A stretch of DNA of 64,000 nucleotides. It comes from Sphingobacterium deserti (GTDB lineage Bacteria > Bacteroidota > Bacteroidia > Sphingobacteriales > Sphingobacteriaceae). Location of the stretch: positions 144,185 to 208,184 of the forward strand of contig NZ_JJMU01000021.1 in assembly GCF_000757725.1 (NCBI RefSeq). Reading direction: 5' to 3'. Shown one piece after another: positions 50,592 through 59,663 of the stretch; positions within the stretch are counted from its first letter, which is position 1, and each line of letters begins with the position of its first letter. The notes beneath the pieces were generated by a model. The model was not told the DNA's origin and did no database searches. It was given only the letters and a program-made list of their open reading frames with translations. A program made the position numbers and the translations under genes.

Positions 50592-52475
50592 ATGTCAGAT
50601 ATTATTCAGTTGTTGCCCGATTCGGTCGCCAACCAGATCGCTGCAGGAGAGGTGGTGCAACGCCCTGCCTCTGCCGTGAAGGAATTGGTTGAAAATGCTA
50701 TTGATGCAGGAGCAGATAAGATCAAAATTATAGTAAAGGATGCAGGGAAGTCGTTGATTCAAATCATCGACAATGGGTGTGGCATGAGTGTGACGGATGC
50801 ACGCCTTTGTTTTGAGCGACATGCCACCTCGAAAATACGAAAGGCAGAAGATTTATTTGCTATACGAACCATGGGATTCCGTGGTGAGGCCATGGCATCC
50901 ATCGCGGCCATTGCACAGGTAGAATTGAAAACACGACGTGTGGAAGATGAGCTTGGTAGCGTCATAGAAATTGAGGGCTCTAAAGTGATAAAGCAATATC
51001 CTGAAGCGTTGCCCGCCGGAACAACTATCTGCGTAAAAAATCTTTTTTACAACATCCCTGCTCGTCGGAATTTTTTGAAGAGCAATTCAGTAGAAATGCG
51101 CCATATAATCGATGAATTTCAACGTATAGGACTGGCGCATCCTACCATTTTTTTTAGCTTGCATAGCGATGGGAATGAGCTCTTTCACCTACCATCAGAA
51201 ACGTTAAAACAGCGTATCGTTCATCTTTTCGGAAATAGCTACAACCAGCGGTTGGTACCCGTGGAAGAAGAAACGACGATTATTTCTTTACGCGGATTTA
51301 TAGGCAAGCCTGAATATGCAAAGAAAACGCGTGGCGAACAATTCTTCTTCGTAAACAACCGTTTCGTGAAGGATCCTTACCTCAACCATGCCGTAATGAA
51401 TGCATATGAGGATATTTTACCGGCGGAAACATTTCCACTCTATGTGTTGTTTATTGACATTGATCCGTCGAAGATCGACATCAATGTACACCCAACAAAG
51501 ACAGAAATTAAGTATGAAGACGATAAAGCGATCTATGCTATTTTACGCTCAGCACTAAAACGCTCTATCGGCCGCTACAACATCGCGCCTACATTGGACT
51601 TCGACCAGGAAACGAGCTTTACGAACTTGATCACCAGCAAGCCACTGGAGGAGATACAGGCGCCGACAATTTCATTTAATCCAAACTTCAATCCTTTCGA
51701 AAATCCCAAATCCACAACAAGTTCCCGTGTTTCTGCGTATGTCGAAGGATTCGAAAAAAAGGCCGGGATACCTCAGAATTGGGATACCTTGTATAAGATA
51801 TCGCAACAGGAAACGGCAGAACAGGTTGCATTAATTCCTGATGAACATATCAACCTCTCCGGCTCTACAACTAAGGATGCAGAAACGGAGAGAAAATTAG
51901 CCGTTAAAAAACAATTTTTTCAGCTCCACAATCGCTTTATCGTATCGCAGATACACTCTGGTTTCATCCTTATCGACCAGCAAGCGGCACATGAACGCAT
52001 CCTGTACGAGCACTATATGGAGCAACTAGAAAACAATCAAGGCATAAGCCAGCAAAGTCTGTTTCCTCAAACTGTCGAATTGAATAGTGCGGATTTCGCT
52101 TTAATGGAAGATATTCTTCCCGAAATACAGACATTGGGATTTCAACTGCGGCCATTTGGGAAGACAACGTTTATCGTCGACGGTATTCCAGCAGACTTAG
52201 GCACCGGCATTAACGAAACCAAAATTTTGGAGCAACTTTTGGAAGATTTTAAAAACAATAAGGACGCCCTGCAGCTTAATAAGAGGGATAATCTCGCGCG
52301 TAGCCTCGCAAAAAATGCAGCAATCAAACCAGGCGCTACGCTTGATAATCAGGAAATGTCTGAATTGATCGACAATCTCTTTGCCACAGACTCACCAAGT
52401 ATTTCCATATTTGGAAAACCCATTATCGTTACGATAACCTTGCAAGAACTGATGGAGCGTTTTAATAAAAATTAG
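50592..52475 (+). CDS. mutL: DNA mismatch repair protein MutL
   Basis: GHKL ATPase that links MutS recognition to strand incision. ATPase motifs: ELVENAIDAGAD with E34, IDNGCGMS (D60) and GFRGEAMAS. The C-terminal domain has the place of the metal-dependent endonuclease motif DQHA(x)2E(x)4E, but reads D462-Q463-Q464-AAHERILYE; the later CPHGRP element is replaced by residues 605-610 SIFGKP. So several zinc or metal ligands (the His of DQHA, the Cys and His of CPHGRP) appear lost. 627 aa, same size as the Bacillus protein. First gene of a run with two rhomboids and an EEP protein. Confidence 0.95.
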   Translation: MSDIIQLLPDSVANQIAAGEVVQRPASAVKELVENAIDAGADKIKIIVKDAGKSLIQIIDNGCGMSVTDARLCFERHATSKIRKAEDLFAIRTMGFRGEAMASIAAIAQVELKTRRVEDELGSVIEIEGSKVIKQYPEALPAGTTICVKNLFYNIPARRNFLKSNSVEMRHIIDEFQRIGLAHPTIFFSLHSDGNELFHLPSETLKQRIVHLFGNSYNQRLVPVEEETTIISLRGFIGKPEYAKKTRGEQFFFVNNRFVKDPYLNHAVMNAYEDILPAETFPLYVLFIDIDPSKIDINVHPTKTEIKYEDDKAIYAILRSALKRSIGRYNIAPTLDFDQETSFTNLITSKPLEEIQAPTISFNPNFNPFENPKSTTSSRVSAYVEGFEKKAGIPQNWDTLYKISQQETAEQVALIPDEHINLSGSTTKDAETERKLAVKKQFFQLHNRFIVSQIHSGFILIDQQAAHERILYEHYMEQLENNQGISQQSLFPQTVELNSADFALMEDILPEIQTLGFQLRPFGKTTFIVDGIPADLGTGINETKILEQLLEDFKNNKDALQLNKRDNLARSLAKNAAIKPGATLDNQEMSELIDNLFATDSPSISIFGKPIIVTITLQELMERFNKN

Positions 52476-52509
52476 AAATAGTACGTTTATCATACTTTAT
52501 TTATAACAT

Positions 52510-53172
52510 ATGTTTTCAAATCTAACACCCGTAGTAAAGAATCTTCTGATCGCCAATGTGCTATTCTTCATTGGCTCTCGCTTGCTCCCCGGGTTGTATA
52601 TATATCTACCTGCATTTTACCCAGATTCACCAAACTTTTATATCTGGCAGCTGATTACCTATATGTTTATGCATGCGGATATTGGGCACATCTTTTTCAA
52701 CATGTTTTCTATGCTGATGTTTGGCCCCATTCTCGAGCAAACATTAGGTTCGAAGCGCTTTTTGAATTTCTTTCTAATCTGTGGGCTAGGTGCACTAGTC
52801 TTGCACTTCTCTGTAGACGCTATTAATATCTATCAGGCGACAGGACATCTGTTCCCGCTCAAAAGCGGCGTTTCACTGGAAAATACGGGTGCTTTTCTAC
52901 AGCCTATCTATCGCACACCTATATTGGGTGCTTCGGGCTCTGTATTTGGGATCTTGTTGGGGTTTGCTTATTTGTATCCCAACATGAGGCTTATGCTCTT
53001 ATTCCCACCGATACCTATTCGCGCCAAATACTTAGTGGGTGGCTTAATCGTTATTGAACTATATATGATCATCACCAAATCAGGCGGAAATATCGCACAT
53101 ATGGCGCACATCGGCGGTGCTCTTTTCGCATTCCTCCTGATGAAGTTATGGGGCATTCGTAAAGGCTACTAA
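52510..53172 (+). CDS. Rhomboid family intramembrane serine protease
   Basis: 220 aa, about six TM helices. Catalytic Ser142 in GASGSVFG and His in AHIGG (H200), with the oxyanion-helix HxxxN as H60...N64 (HIFFN). All active-site elements of GlpG-like rhomboids are present. It cleaves TM substrates in the inner membrane; substrates unknown. Lies 34 bp after mutL and 1 bp before the second rhomboid-like gene. A typical pair in Bacteroidota. Confidence 0.93.
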   Translation: MFSNLTPVVKNLLIANVLFFIGSRLLPGLYIYLPAFYPDSPNFYIWQLITYMFMHADIGHIFFNMFSMLMFGPILEQTLGSKRFLNFFLICGLGALVLHFSVDAINIYQATGHLFPLKSGVSLENTGAFLQPIYRTPILGASGSVFGILLGFAYLYPNMRLMLLFPPIPIRAKYLVGGLIVIELYMIITKSGGNIAHMAHIGGALFAFLLMKLWGIRKGY

Positions 53173-53173
53173 T

Positions 53174-54046
53174 ATGAAAGAAAGCGTGTTGAAAGCATTT
53201 TGGCGGGATACCTACCAAAGTCGGTCTCCAATCCCCTTTATCATCTCGGTTCAGGTGCTTATCTTCGTGTTGATTCATTTATTTGAGCTCCTAGGGGATC
53301 TAAATGTTTTACAATTTTCCCTTGGAGGATTTATAAACACGCATCTTACACTACCGCTTTCACCTGCACGCTTCATAGAGCAGCCTTGGACTATTATAAG
53401 TTATTCATTTGTTTATCAAGGTCTTTTCCAAATTCTTTTCGATTGTCTTTGGTTGTACTGGATAGGGAATACCTTTCTTAATTTTTTGAACACCCGGCAG
53501 TTTTTATTCTTATATATTTCAGCAGTACTGTTGGGCGGTTTAATATACCCTGTATTGGGATTAGTTCCAGTCTTCCAAACGAGTACACCGTTATCATTCC
53601 ACGGTGCCTCTTTTGCATTAGGATCCATTGTAGCGGCGATAGCAACACTTGTTCCTAAGTCGGAAATCAGACTGTTGCTTTTCGGGAATGTTACCCTTAA
53701 AAATCTGGCTATTGTATTTATCGCACTGTCGGCCATATTCATTGGAATGGTTAATAAAGCAGGTGCCGTGACTTTCTTGTTTACTTCGTTTTGGGGTCTA
53801 TTTTTCATCCGTGCCTTACAGCAGGGCAACGACTTCAGTCTATTTTTTCAAATACGAAAAAGGTCGAAGCTTAAAGTGGTACACAGTAAGGGGATAAAAT
53901 CAGCATATACGTATAGGCACCAATCTGACCTCCCCAATCAAGAAGAAGTGGATGAAATATTGGATAAAATTTCGATAAGCGGTTATGATAGCCTGACTTC
54001 TCAAGAGAAGGAAGTGCTATTCAAAGCAAGCAACGATGAGCGGTAA
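53174..54046 (+). CDS. Rhomboid-like protein with degenerate active site
   Basis: 290 aa with rhomboid-like TM pattern. In place of the active-site motifs it has GASFALG at 144-150 (Ser146 is kept but the following Gly is Phe) and NKAGAV at 194-199 instead of AHxGG, and no HxxxN. It is therefore probably catalytically inactive (pseudoprotease). A soluble C-terminal tail of about 60 residues, ending in DSLTSQEKEVLFKAS, extends beyond the fold. Its coupling to an active rhomboid suggests that the pair works as a complex; the pairing is conserved to my memory, but the role is unknown. Confidence 0.85.
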   Translation: MKESVLKAFWRDTYQSRSPIPFIISVQVLIFVLIHLFELLGDLNVLQFSLGGFINTHLTLPLSPARFIEQPWTIISYSFVYQGLFQILFDCLWLYWIGNTFLNFLNTRQFLFLYISAVLLGGLIYPVLGLVPVFQTSTPLSFHGASFALGSIVAAIATLVPKSEIRLLLFGNVTLKNLAIVFIALSAIFIGMVNKAGAVTFLFTSFWGLFFIRALQQGNDFSLFFQIRKRSKLKVVHSKGIKSAYTYRHQSDLPNQEEVDEILDKISISGYDSLTSQEKEVLFKASNDER

Positions 54047-54047
54047 T

Positions 54048-55160
54048 ATGGCAAAAAAGGGTGTCTTCAAGAAAAATTTGGGCTTTTTCAGCAAAACGGT
54101 ATTTATTTGTAATGTCGTCGCTACATTGCTTTTGCTCTTAAGCTATGCTGCTTCCTTTATTAATCCTAAAACATTCTGGCCACTTGCTTTTTTTGGTTTA
54201 GGATATCTGCCTATCCTTCTTGTCAATGTGGGCTTCGTGATTTTTTGGTTGCTTCGCAAACCGAAAATAGCACTTTTTATGTCTTTACCTATTCTGTTGG
54301 GTTGGAATTTGTTAAACCAACATATGGGGTTTAATAGCGGGCAGGAAAATGCTCAAAAATCGGATAGTGCAATTCGGGTAATGACCTTTAACGCCCATCT
54401 ATTTATAGAGATGGAAAAGCTGCCATCAGCTGACGTCAAAAGCGATGTACTTGCGTTAATCAAAACGACCAATCCCGACGTTCTCTGTTTCCAGGAATTT
54501 TTTTCCAAAATAAAAGGAACCAAGAAGATGACAAAACGCATTATGGATGAAGCTGGCTTTGAAGATTACTACTTTGAAACCGCTGTAAAAAGCGAACACG
54601 AAGGTTATGGACAAATTATATTTTCGAAATACCCCATTATCCATTCGGGAACCATCACGAAAAACGAGTATGGAATAAATCGAATACTATTCGCGGATAT
54701 TGTAAGACATACGGATACCATTCGCATCTATAATGTGCATTTACGTTCCTTCGGCCTCCAAAATGAAGATAAGGAATTCATTCAAAACCCATCGCATACC
54801 GCAAATGAAGAGCATGCGACAAGACGCGTGGGCAGAAAGTTAAAATATGCCTTTGAGGGGCGTAGCAGACAGGCTGAAGCGCTGCGCGACCATATGGATA
54901 CCACGCGCTATCCCATCATCGTTATGGGGGATTTCAACGATACGCCGATGTCCTACAGCGTAAACCTGATACGAAAAGGTTTGAAAAATACGTTTAGAGA
55001 GAAAGGCCAAGGTTGGGGCGTCACCCACTACGAAATGTTACCATTCTTTCAGATCGATTACATCTTTTGTAGCAGGAAATTCGATGTGCAGAACTACAAT
55101 ATCATCAAAGAAAAGCTATCCGACCATTATCCGGTTTGGGCGGATATAAAATTGCAATGA
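54048..55160 (+). CDS. Endonuclease/exonuclease/phosphatase (EEP) family membrane protein
   Basis: 370 aa from ATG 54048, one base after the stop of the rhomboid-like gene (an alternative ATG at 54036 overlaps it). Three N-terminal TM segments to about residue 95, then an EEP domain: VMTFNAHLF (Asn), DVLCFQEFF (Glu), HLRSF, VMGDFNDTPMSYS, QIDYIFCS and SDHYPVWADI (catalytic Asp-His). Typical of membrane-anchored phosphodiesterases or nucleases; substrate unknown. Last gene of the mutL run; converges on the S41 gene 21 bp away. Confidence 0.9.
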   Translation: MAKKGVFKKNLGFFSKTVFICNVVATLLLLLSYAASFINPKTFWPLAFFGLGYLPILLVNVGFVIFWLLRKPKIALFMSLPILLGWNLLNQHMGFNSGQENAQKSDSAIRVMTFNAHLFIEMEKLPSADVKSDVLALIKTTNPDVLCFQEFFSKIKGTKKMTKRIMDEAGFEDYYFETAVKSEHEGYGQIIFSKYPIIHSGTITKNEYGINRILFADIVRHTDTIRIYNVHLRSFGLQNEDKEFIQNPSHTANEEHATRRVGRKLKYAFEGRSRQAEALRDHMDTTRYPIIVMGDFNDTPMSYSVNLIRKGLKNTFREKGQGWGVTHYEMLPFFQIDYIFCSRKFDVQNYNIIKEKLSDHYPVWADIKLQ

Positions 55161-55181
55161 TGATTTAGCGTTATTCGCCGC

Positions 55182-56786
55182 TCATACCTGAGGTATTTCC
55201 AAAAATTCAAGTGCTTGCCTGACGAAAGGATCGCTTCTATTCTTCACCTTAAAATAGGCTTCTCTCCCAAAGTAAAACCGCCCGACAAGTGCTTCTATAT
55301 CGCTTTCAATAACTTTACGGAGATCGTTCTTTTTTCGATCAGAAATGAGGAAGCCTTCCCCACGTACAAAATCGATGAAGCGATTGTATTCATTATCGGT
55401 AAGATGATAGCCCTGCAAAAAATTATCAATAGAATATGCTGGAAGCTTTTTGGTAAAACGCGTGTACACAAACTGCTCAATAAAACTATATTGTATCAAA
55501 TCTTGATAAAATAGGTTCAGCGCGTTAGAGTCCTGAGGCACAATGACGTCTGGCATAATACCGCCCCCGCTGTAAACAGGTTTGCCGGCGCGCGTTTTGA
55601 ACGTTTTGCCATGTGCGTACAACGTATCCAAAGCCCATAAGCCTTCATACATATTATTAAAGTCCACCATATTGGACCAATTTGCTGTATATTTCTTCTG
55701 AATACTTCTTCCTAACGGCGTAAAATACCGCGCTATACTGAGATTTACGGTAGAGCCATCAGAAAAATCATACTGCTCTTGGACAATGCCCTTTCCATAA
55801 GAACGTCTGCCGATGATGGTTCCGCGGTCCCAATCCTGGATAGCGCCAGCCACAATTTCACTCGCTGAAGCCGTGTTCTCATTGATCAAGATTGCCAATT
55901 CACCAGTCGAAAAGTTCCCGCCTTCGTCAGAAAAGTATTCTTGCCTGCTTTCGTGCGCTCCTTCTGTATACACGACCAACCTGCGATCACTAAAAAACTC
56001 ACTGGCCAACTTGATAGCCATATGAAAATAGCCCCCTCCGTTGTCGCGAAGATCCAAAACAAGCTTACTAGCGCCTTGCTTTTTCAGTTCTACAACAGCT
56101 TGGCGAAACTCATCGCCCGTATTCATCCCAAAGCGCCTTACCTTAATATAGCCTACACCCGGACGAATCATGTACACCACATCCAGAGAGCTTACCGTGA
56201 TCTGATCGCGCACTACTTTAATCGGCGTCACCAGATCTTCTCGATCCCTTTTGATGTGTATATTAAGGGATGTGCCACGTCGGCCGCGGATAAGCTTCTC
56301 CACACTTTCGCGGGAAATGTTCACTCCTGCAACGGCCTTATTCCCAATCCGCAACAGTTTATCGCCTACGCGAAATCCAGACTTGTCGGCCGGGCCGCCG
56401 CTGATGAGCGAAACAATCATCAAAGTGTCATTCAAATTGAAATACTCCATTCCGATTCCCTCAAACGTGCCTTCCAGTATTTCTGTTTGACGCAAAGATT
56501 CATTAGGAACCAAATAACTTGAATAGGGATCTAAATGGGAAATGATGTGGTTAATTGCTCCGTTCTGGACAGAGTCGACATTCACGCTATCCACGTAACT
56601 ATCCATAACTAGATCCAACAATTGCTGAATTTTCCACGTATTATTGGATAGGCCTATTGGCACTAAACTATTCCCGGGTTTACTGCCTTGCTCGTCTACA
56701 TAGTTTTGGCCAAGCAGAATACCCAAAAGCAATACTGCTGCATATGTAGCTGCCACAAAGAGATTCCGTTTAGTGCCTTTTTGCAT
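55182..56786 (-). CDS. S41-family C-terminal processing peptidase (CtpA/Tsp type)
   Basis: 534 aa periplasmic serine peptidase with an N-terminal signal anchor (NLFVAATYAAVLLLGILLG). A PDZ domain (GIGMEYFNLNDTLMIVSLISGGPADKSGF...) precedes the catalytic core: Ser in NENTASASEIVAGA and Lys in RRSYGKGIVQE, the Ser-Lys dyad, preceded by VLDLRDNGGGYF. All conserved. It degrades or processes exported proteins. Its -7 box (TAATTTTG) lies 17 nt before the ATG. Confidence 0.94.
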   Translation of the reverse strand: MQKGTKRNLFVAATYAAVLLLGILLGQNYVDEQGSKPGNSLVPIGLSNNTWKIQQLLDLVMDSYVDSVNVDSVQNGAINHIISHLDPYSSYLVPNESLRQTEILEGTFEGIGMEYFNLNDTLMIVSLISGGPADKSGFRVGDKLLRIGNKAVAGVNISRESVEKLIRGRRGTSLNIHIKRDREDLVTPIKVVRDQITVSSLDVVYMIRPGVGYIKVRRFGMNTGDEFRQAVVELKKQGASKLVLDLRDNGGGYFHMAIKLASEFFSDRRLVVYTEGAHESRQEYFSDEGGNFSTGELAILINENTASASEIVAGAIQDWDRGTIIGRRSYGKGIVQEQYDFSDGSTVNLSIARYFTPLGRSIQKKYTANWSNMVDFNNMYEGLWALDTLYAHGKTFKTRAGKPVYSGGGIMPDVIVPQDSNALNLFYQDLIQYSFIEQFVYTRFTKKLPAYSIDNFLQGYHLTDNEYNRFIDFVRGEGFLISDRKKNDLRKVIESDIEALVGRFYFGREAYFKVKNRSDPFVRQALEFLEIPQV

Positions 56787-56803
56787 GTACTAAGATTGGT
56801 TCG

Positions 56804-56811
56804 CAAAATTA
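56804..56811 (-). promoter_or_regulatory. -7 box of the S41 peptidase gene
   Basis: TAATTTTG on the minus strand, 17 nt before the ATG at 56786. The -33 TTG is not evident at the standard distance. Confidence 0.4.
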
Positions 56812-56998
56812 ATTAGTTTTCTCAAATTTGCGCGGTAAATTAATAAGTATTTGATTAAAATACGTTTAAAAGCCACTATTGTTCATATTTTGTGGTAAAA
56901 TTTTAGACGCTGCCGCTGAATAATTTGCATTTTCATGCAATTGGGCGTAAATATTGCACGTATCTTTATAAGTGATTCATATTTAAAGAATATCCGTT

Positions 56999-57568
56999 TT
57001 GCACGAAATAGAACCATACTACAGTTGGCGCGATGATTACATAGCGGCCGAGGATGAACGATCCCCATTTTATGGCGTCGTTTATAGTGAATTTGAATTT
57101 GACAAAAAGATCTATAATTTTTTGCTGCATCCGCAGTGGGACGAGTTTGGCTCGCAAACGTTGTACTTAAAAGTGCTATACGTAGATTATGAAAAAGGCT
57201 TTTCTATTATGGAGCTAATCGGCGAGTGGAATGATGCCATTTATAACGATATTATGCTGTTAAAGCGCGAAATTATCGATATGATGACTGCAGAAGGGAT
57301 TCATAAATTTATTTTAATTGGCGAAAACATCTTAAATTTCCATGGGTCTGACGATTCGTATTATGAGGAGTGGTATGACGATACAGCTGACGGATGGATC
57401 GTGGGTTTAAATTTCAGAGACCACGTGGTGGAAGAATTTAAGGCGCAGAATATTGACTACTATATACATTTTGGAGGTGATCTGAATACATTCCCGTGGC
57501 GAACACTTAAACCAAAACAACTTTATCACCACATCGAGGAACGCATTAGTAAGCGTTTGGGCATGTAG
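56999..57568 (+). CDS. Conserved-looking hypothetical protein
   Basis: 189 aa, no signal peptide or TM, rich in aromatic and acidic residues (EPYYSWRDDY, DSYYEEWYDDTADGW, NFRDHVVEEFKAQ). I do not recognise the family. The frame starts at a TTG (56999); the nearest upstream in-frame stop is at 56984-56986 and no ATG or GTG lies between, so TTG is either the real start or initiation occurs further inside. A TATCTTTA word (56961-56968) with TTG 17 nt upstream (56941-56943) may be its promoter. Confidence 0.6.
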   Translation: MHEIEPYYSWRDDYIAAEDERSPFYGVVYSEFEFDKKIYNFLLHPQWDEFGSQTLYLKVLYVDYEKGFSIMELIGEWNDAIYNDIMLLKREIIDMMTAEGIHKFILIGENILNFHGSDDSYYEEWYDDTADGWIVGLNFRDHVVEEFKAQNIDYYIHFGGDLNTFPWRTLKPKQLYHHIEERISKRLGM

Positions 57569-57620
57569 CGATGACGATAAATGGAGACGGGTTTTCTAGC
57601 CGCTTCTCTATTATTTTCAT

Positions 57621-57628
57621 TAACTTTG
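57621..57628 (+). promoter_or_regulatory. -7 box of fumC
   Basis: TAACTTTG, 23 nt before the fumC ATG, giving a short leader of about 17 nt. No -33 TTG at the standard spacing. Confidence 0.5.
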
Positions 57629-57651
57629 CTATCAAATAAATACGTTAATTT

Positions 57652-59049
57652 ATGTCATTCAGAATAGAAAAAGACACGATGGGCGAAGTGCAGCTCCCTG
57701 CTGATAAATATTGGGGTGCACAAACCGAGCGTTCACGTAACAATTTTAAAATTGGACCGGTAGCGTCTATGCCGAAAGAAATTATTGAAGGCTTCGCTTA
57801 CCTTAAGAAAGCTGCTGCTTATGCAAACCATGAGCTCGGTGTTTTGTCAATAGAAAAACGGGATGCTATTGCATCCGTATGTGATGAAATCCTCGCTGGC
57901 GAGCTTGCCGAAGAATTTCCCTTAGTAATTTGGCAGACAGGTTCTGGAACGCAATCCAATATGAATGTCAATGAAGTGATAGCTAACCGCGCCCAAGTAC
58001 TTGCCGGCGGCAAGATTGGTGAAGGCGAAGCTGTGCTTAAAGCCAATGATGACGTGAACAAATCGCAATCATCAAACGATACGTTCCCTACGGGCATGCA
58101 TATCGCAGCTTACAAGGCAGTGGTAGAGGTAACTATTCCAGGAGTAGAAAAATTGCGTGATACACTACAACGCAAGTCTACAGAATTCATGAACGTGGTC
58201 AAAATCGGTCGTACACACCTTATGGATGCTACACCCATTACGCTTGGACAGGAACTCTCTGGCTACGTTGCACAATTAAATCACGGCTTGAAAGCTGTTA
58301 GAAATACGCTGGAACACCTTGCAGAGCTTGCTTTGGGAGGAACGGCAGTGGGCACAGGACTAAATACACCCAATGGTTATGATGTCGTTGTTGCAAAACA
58401 TATCGCTGCGTTTACAAACTTACCTTTTGTTACGGCGCCAAATAAATTTGAGGCATTAGCCGCCCACGACGCTATTGTGGAAACTCACGGCGCACTAAAA
58501 CAATTGGCTGTTTCATTAAATAAAATCGCTAATGATATCCGGATGTTAGCGTCTGGTCCGCGTTCCGGTATAGGTGAGATCATCATCCCAGAAAATGAAC
58601 CAGGGTCGTCTATCATGCCTGGAAAAGTTAATCCCACGCAATGTGAAGCTTTAACGATGGTTGCCGCGCAAGTGATGGGTAATGATGTAGCGATTACTAT
58701 CGGTGGTACGCAAGGACATTACGAGCTAAATGTTTTCAAGCCGTTAATGGCAGCAAATTTCTTACAATCGGCACGGCTTATTGGCGACGCCTGCGTTTCT
58801 TTCGAAGAGCATTGCGCAATCGGCATCGAACCTAACCATGCTCGTATTCAGGAGTTAGTCGATAACTCGCTAATGCTAGTTACTGCCCTTAATACAAAGA
58901 TAGGTTATTACAAAGCTGCTGAAATTGCGCAGACTGCACACAAAAATAACAGTACGCTTAAAGAGACAGCTATCGCTTTAGGCTATGTTACAGCAGCCGA
59001 ATTTGACGAGTGGGTAAAACCAGAAGAGATGGTCGGAAGCTTAAAATAA
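57652..59049 (+). CDS. fumC: Class II fumarate hydratase
   Basis: TCA-cycle fumarase, interconverting fumarate and malate in the cytoplasm as a tetramer. Family signature [15 protein letters not shown], with conserved [32 protein letters not shown] ([14 protein letters not shown]) and [10 protein letters not shown] motifs. 465 aa, full length. Followed 4 bp later by the small lipoprotein gene, a Bacteroidota-typical arrangement. Confidence 0.97.
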   Translation: MSFRIEKDTMGEVQLPADKYWGAQTERSRNNFKIGPVASMPKEIIEGFAYLKKAAAYANHELGVLSIEKRDAIASVCDEILAGELAEEFPLVIWQTGSGTQSNMNVNEVIANRAQVLAGGKIGEGEAVLKANDDVNKSQSSNDTFPTGMHIAAYKAVVEVTIPGVEKLRDTLQRKSTEFMNVVKIGRTHLMDATPITLGQELSGYVAQLNHGLKAVRNTLEHLAELALGGTAVGTGLNTPNGYDVVVAKHIAAFTNLPFVTAPNKFEALAAHDAIVETHGALKQLAVSLNKIANDIRMLASGPRSGIGEIIIPENEPGSSIMPGKVNPTQCEALTMVAAQVMGNDVAITIGGTQGHYELNVFKPLMAANFLQSARLIGDACVSFEEHCAIGIEPNHARIQELVDNSLMLVTALNTKIGYYKAAEIAQTAHKNNSTLKETAIALGYVTAAEFDEWVKPEEMVGSLK

Positions 59050-59053
59050 GCAC

Positions 59054-59587
59054 GTGACGGATATTCAAAAATCAAAATTTAAAATGACAGCATGCTTGAC
59101 CCTTTTGGCGAGCATGCTGTTTCTTATCAGCAGCTGTGTGAGGCATTCGGAAATGCAGACAGAAGGCGCAGATTACCTGCAAGGCGTTTGGGTGCAAGAT
59201 AGCATTCCCCATCAAGCAGAGATGATGGATTATACCCTACACGAATTCAAGTTCATTTGTGACTCTGTGTATACAACCATGCATGTGCACGCGAAAACAC
59301 AGCGTATACCCGACTCTTGCTATAAAAAGGGTGAATGGACAGAACACGCAAAGGCTGTTTACGTCATCCGTGGCGACAGCTTAATCGCCGAAGGCATTTA
59401 CACGAAGGAAAATGGCAAATACAAGACGGCGGGCTGCTATAAAACGGGCACTTACTTACCGCGATATCGTGTAGCCTACCACAGCGCAGATTCCTTGGTC
59501 TTGGAAAGTCGTTTTGATCAGCGCCCTGTTGTTCTTCGTAAAACACAAAACATCTCCTGTGTGCCTAAACGCCGCTGGGAAGACTAG
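59054..59587 (+). CDS. Lipoprotein often annotated as fumarate hydratase partner
   Basis: 177-aa lipoprotein. I keep the GTG start at 59054: it gives a basic n-region (IQKSKFK) before the hydrophobic stretch and C28 in the lipobox (LISSC); the ATG at 59084 would remove the positive residues. The mature part has four more Cys (ICDS, SCYK, GCYK, SCVP) that may form disulfides. Databases call such proteins fumarate hydratase only because of their place beside fumC; no fumarase domain is visible. Function unknown. Confidence 0.75.
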   Translation: MTDIQKSKFKMTACLTLLASMLFLISSCVRHSEMQTEGADYLQGVWVQDSIPHQAEMMDYTLHEFKFICDSVYTTMHVHAKTQRIPDSCYKKGEWTEHAKAVYVIRGDSLIAEGIYTKENGKYKTAGCYKTGTYLPRYRVAYHSADSLVLESRFDQRPVVLRKTQNISCVPKRRWED

Positions 59588-59611
59588 CGCCTACCTTAGC
59601 ACAAAAATAAA

Positions 59612-59644
59612 AAAGCGTGGACCATGGTAGTGGGCACACGCTTT
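59612..59644. terminator. Bidirectional terminator between the fumC run and telA
   Basis: AAAGCGTG (59612-59619) pairs with CACGCTTT (59637-59644). T-rich on the minus strand (TTTTTTATTTTTG) and on the plus strand (TACATATCTTTTT), serving both convergent genes. Confidence 0.75.
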
Positions 59645-59663
59645 ACATATCTTTTTAAGTTGA

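Noticed and set aside
55941..56522. 193-codon plus-strand ORF antisense to the S41 peptidase
   Set aside because: The minus-strand S41 gene has all catalytic motifs; the antisense frame shows no domain.
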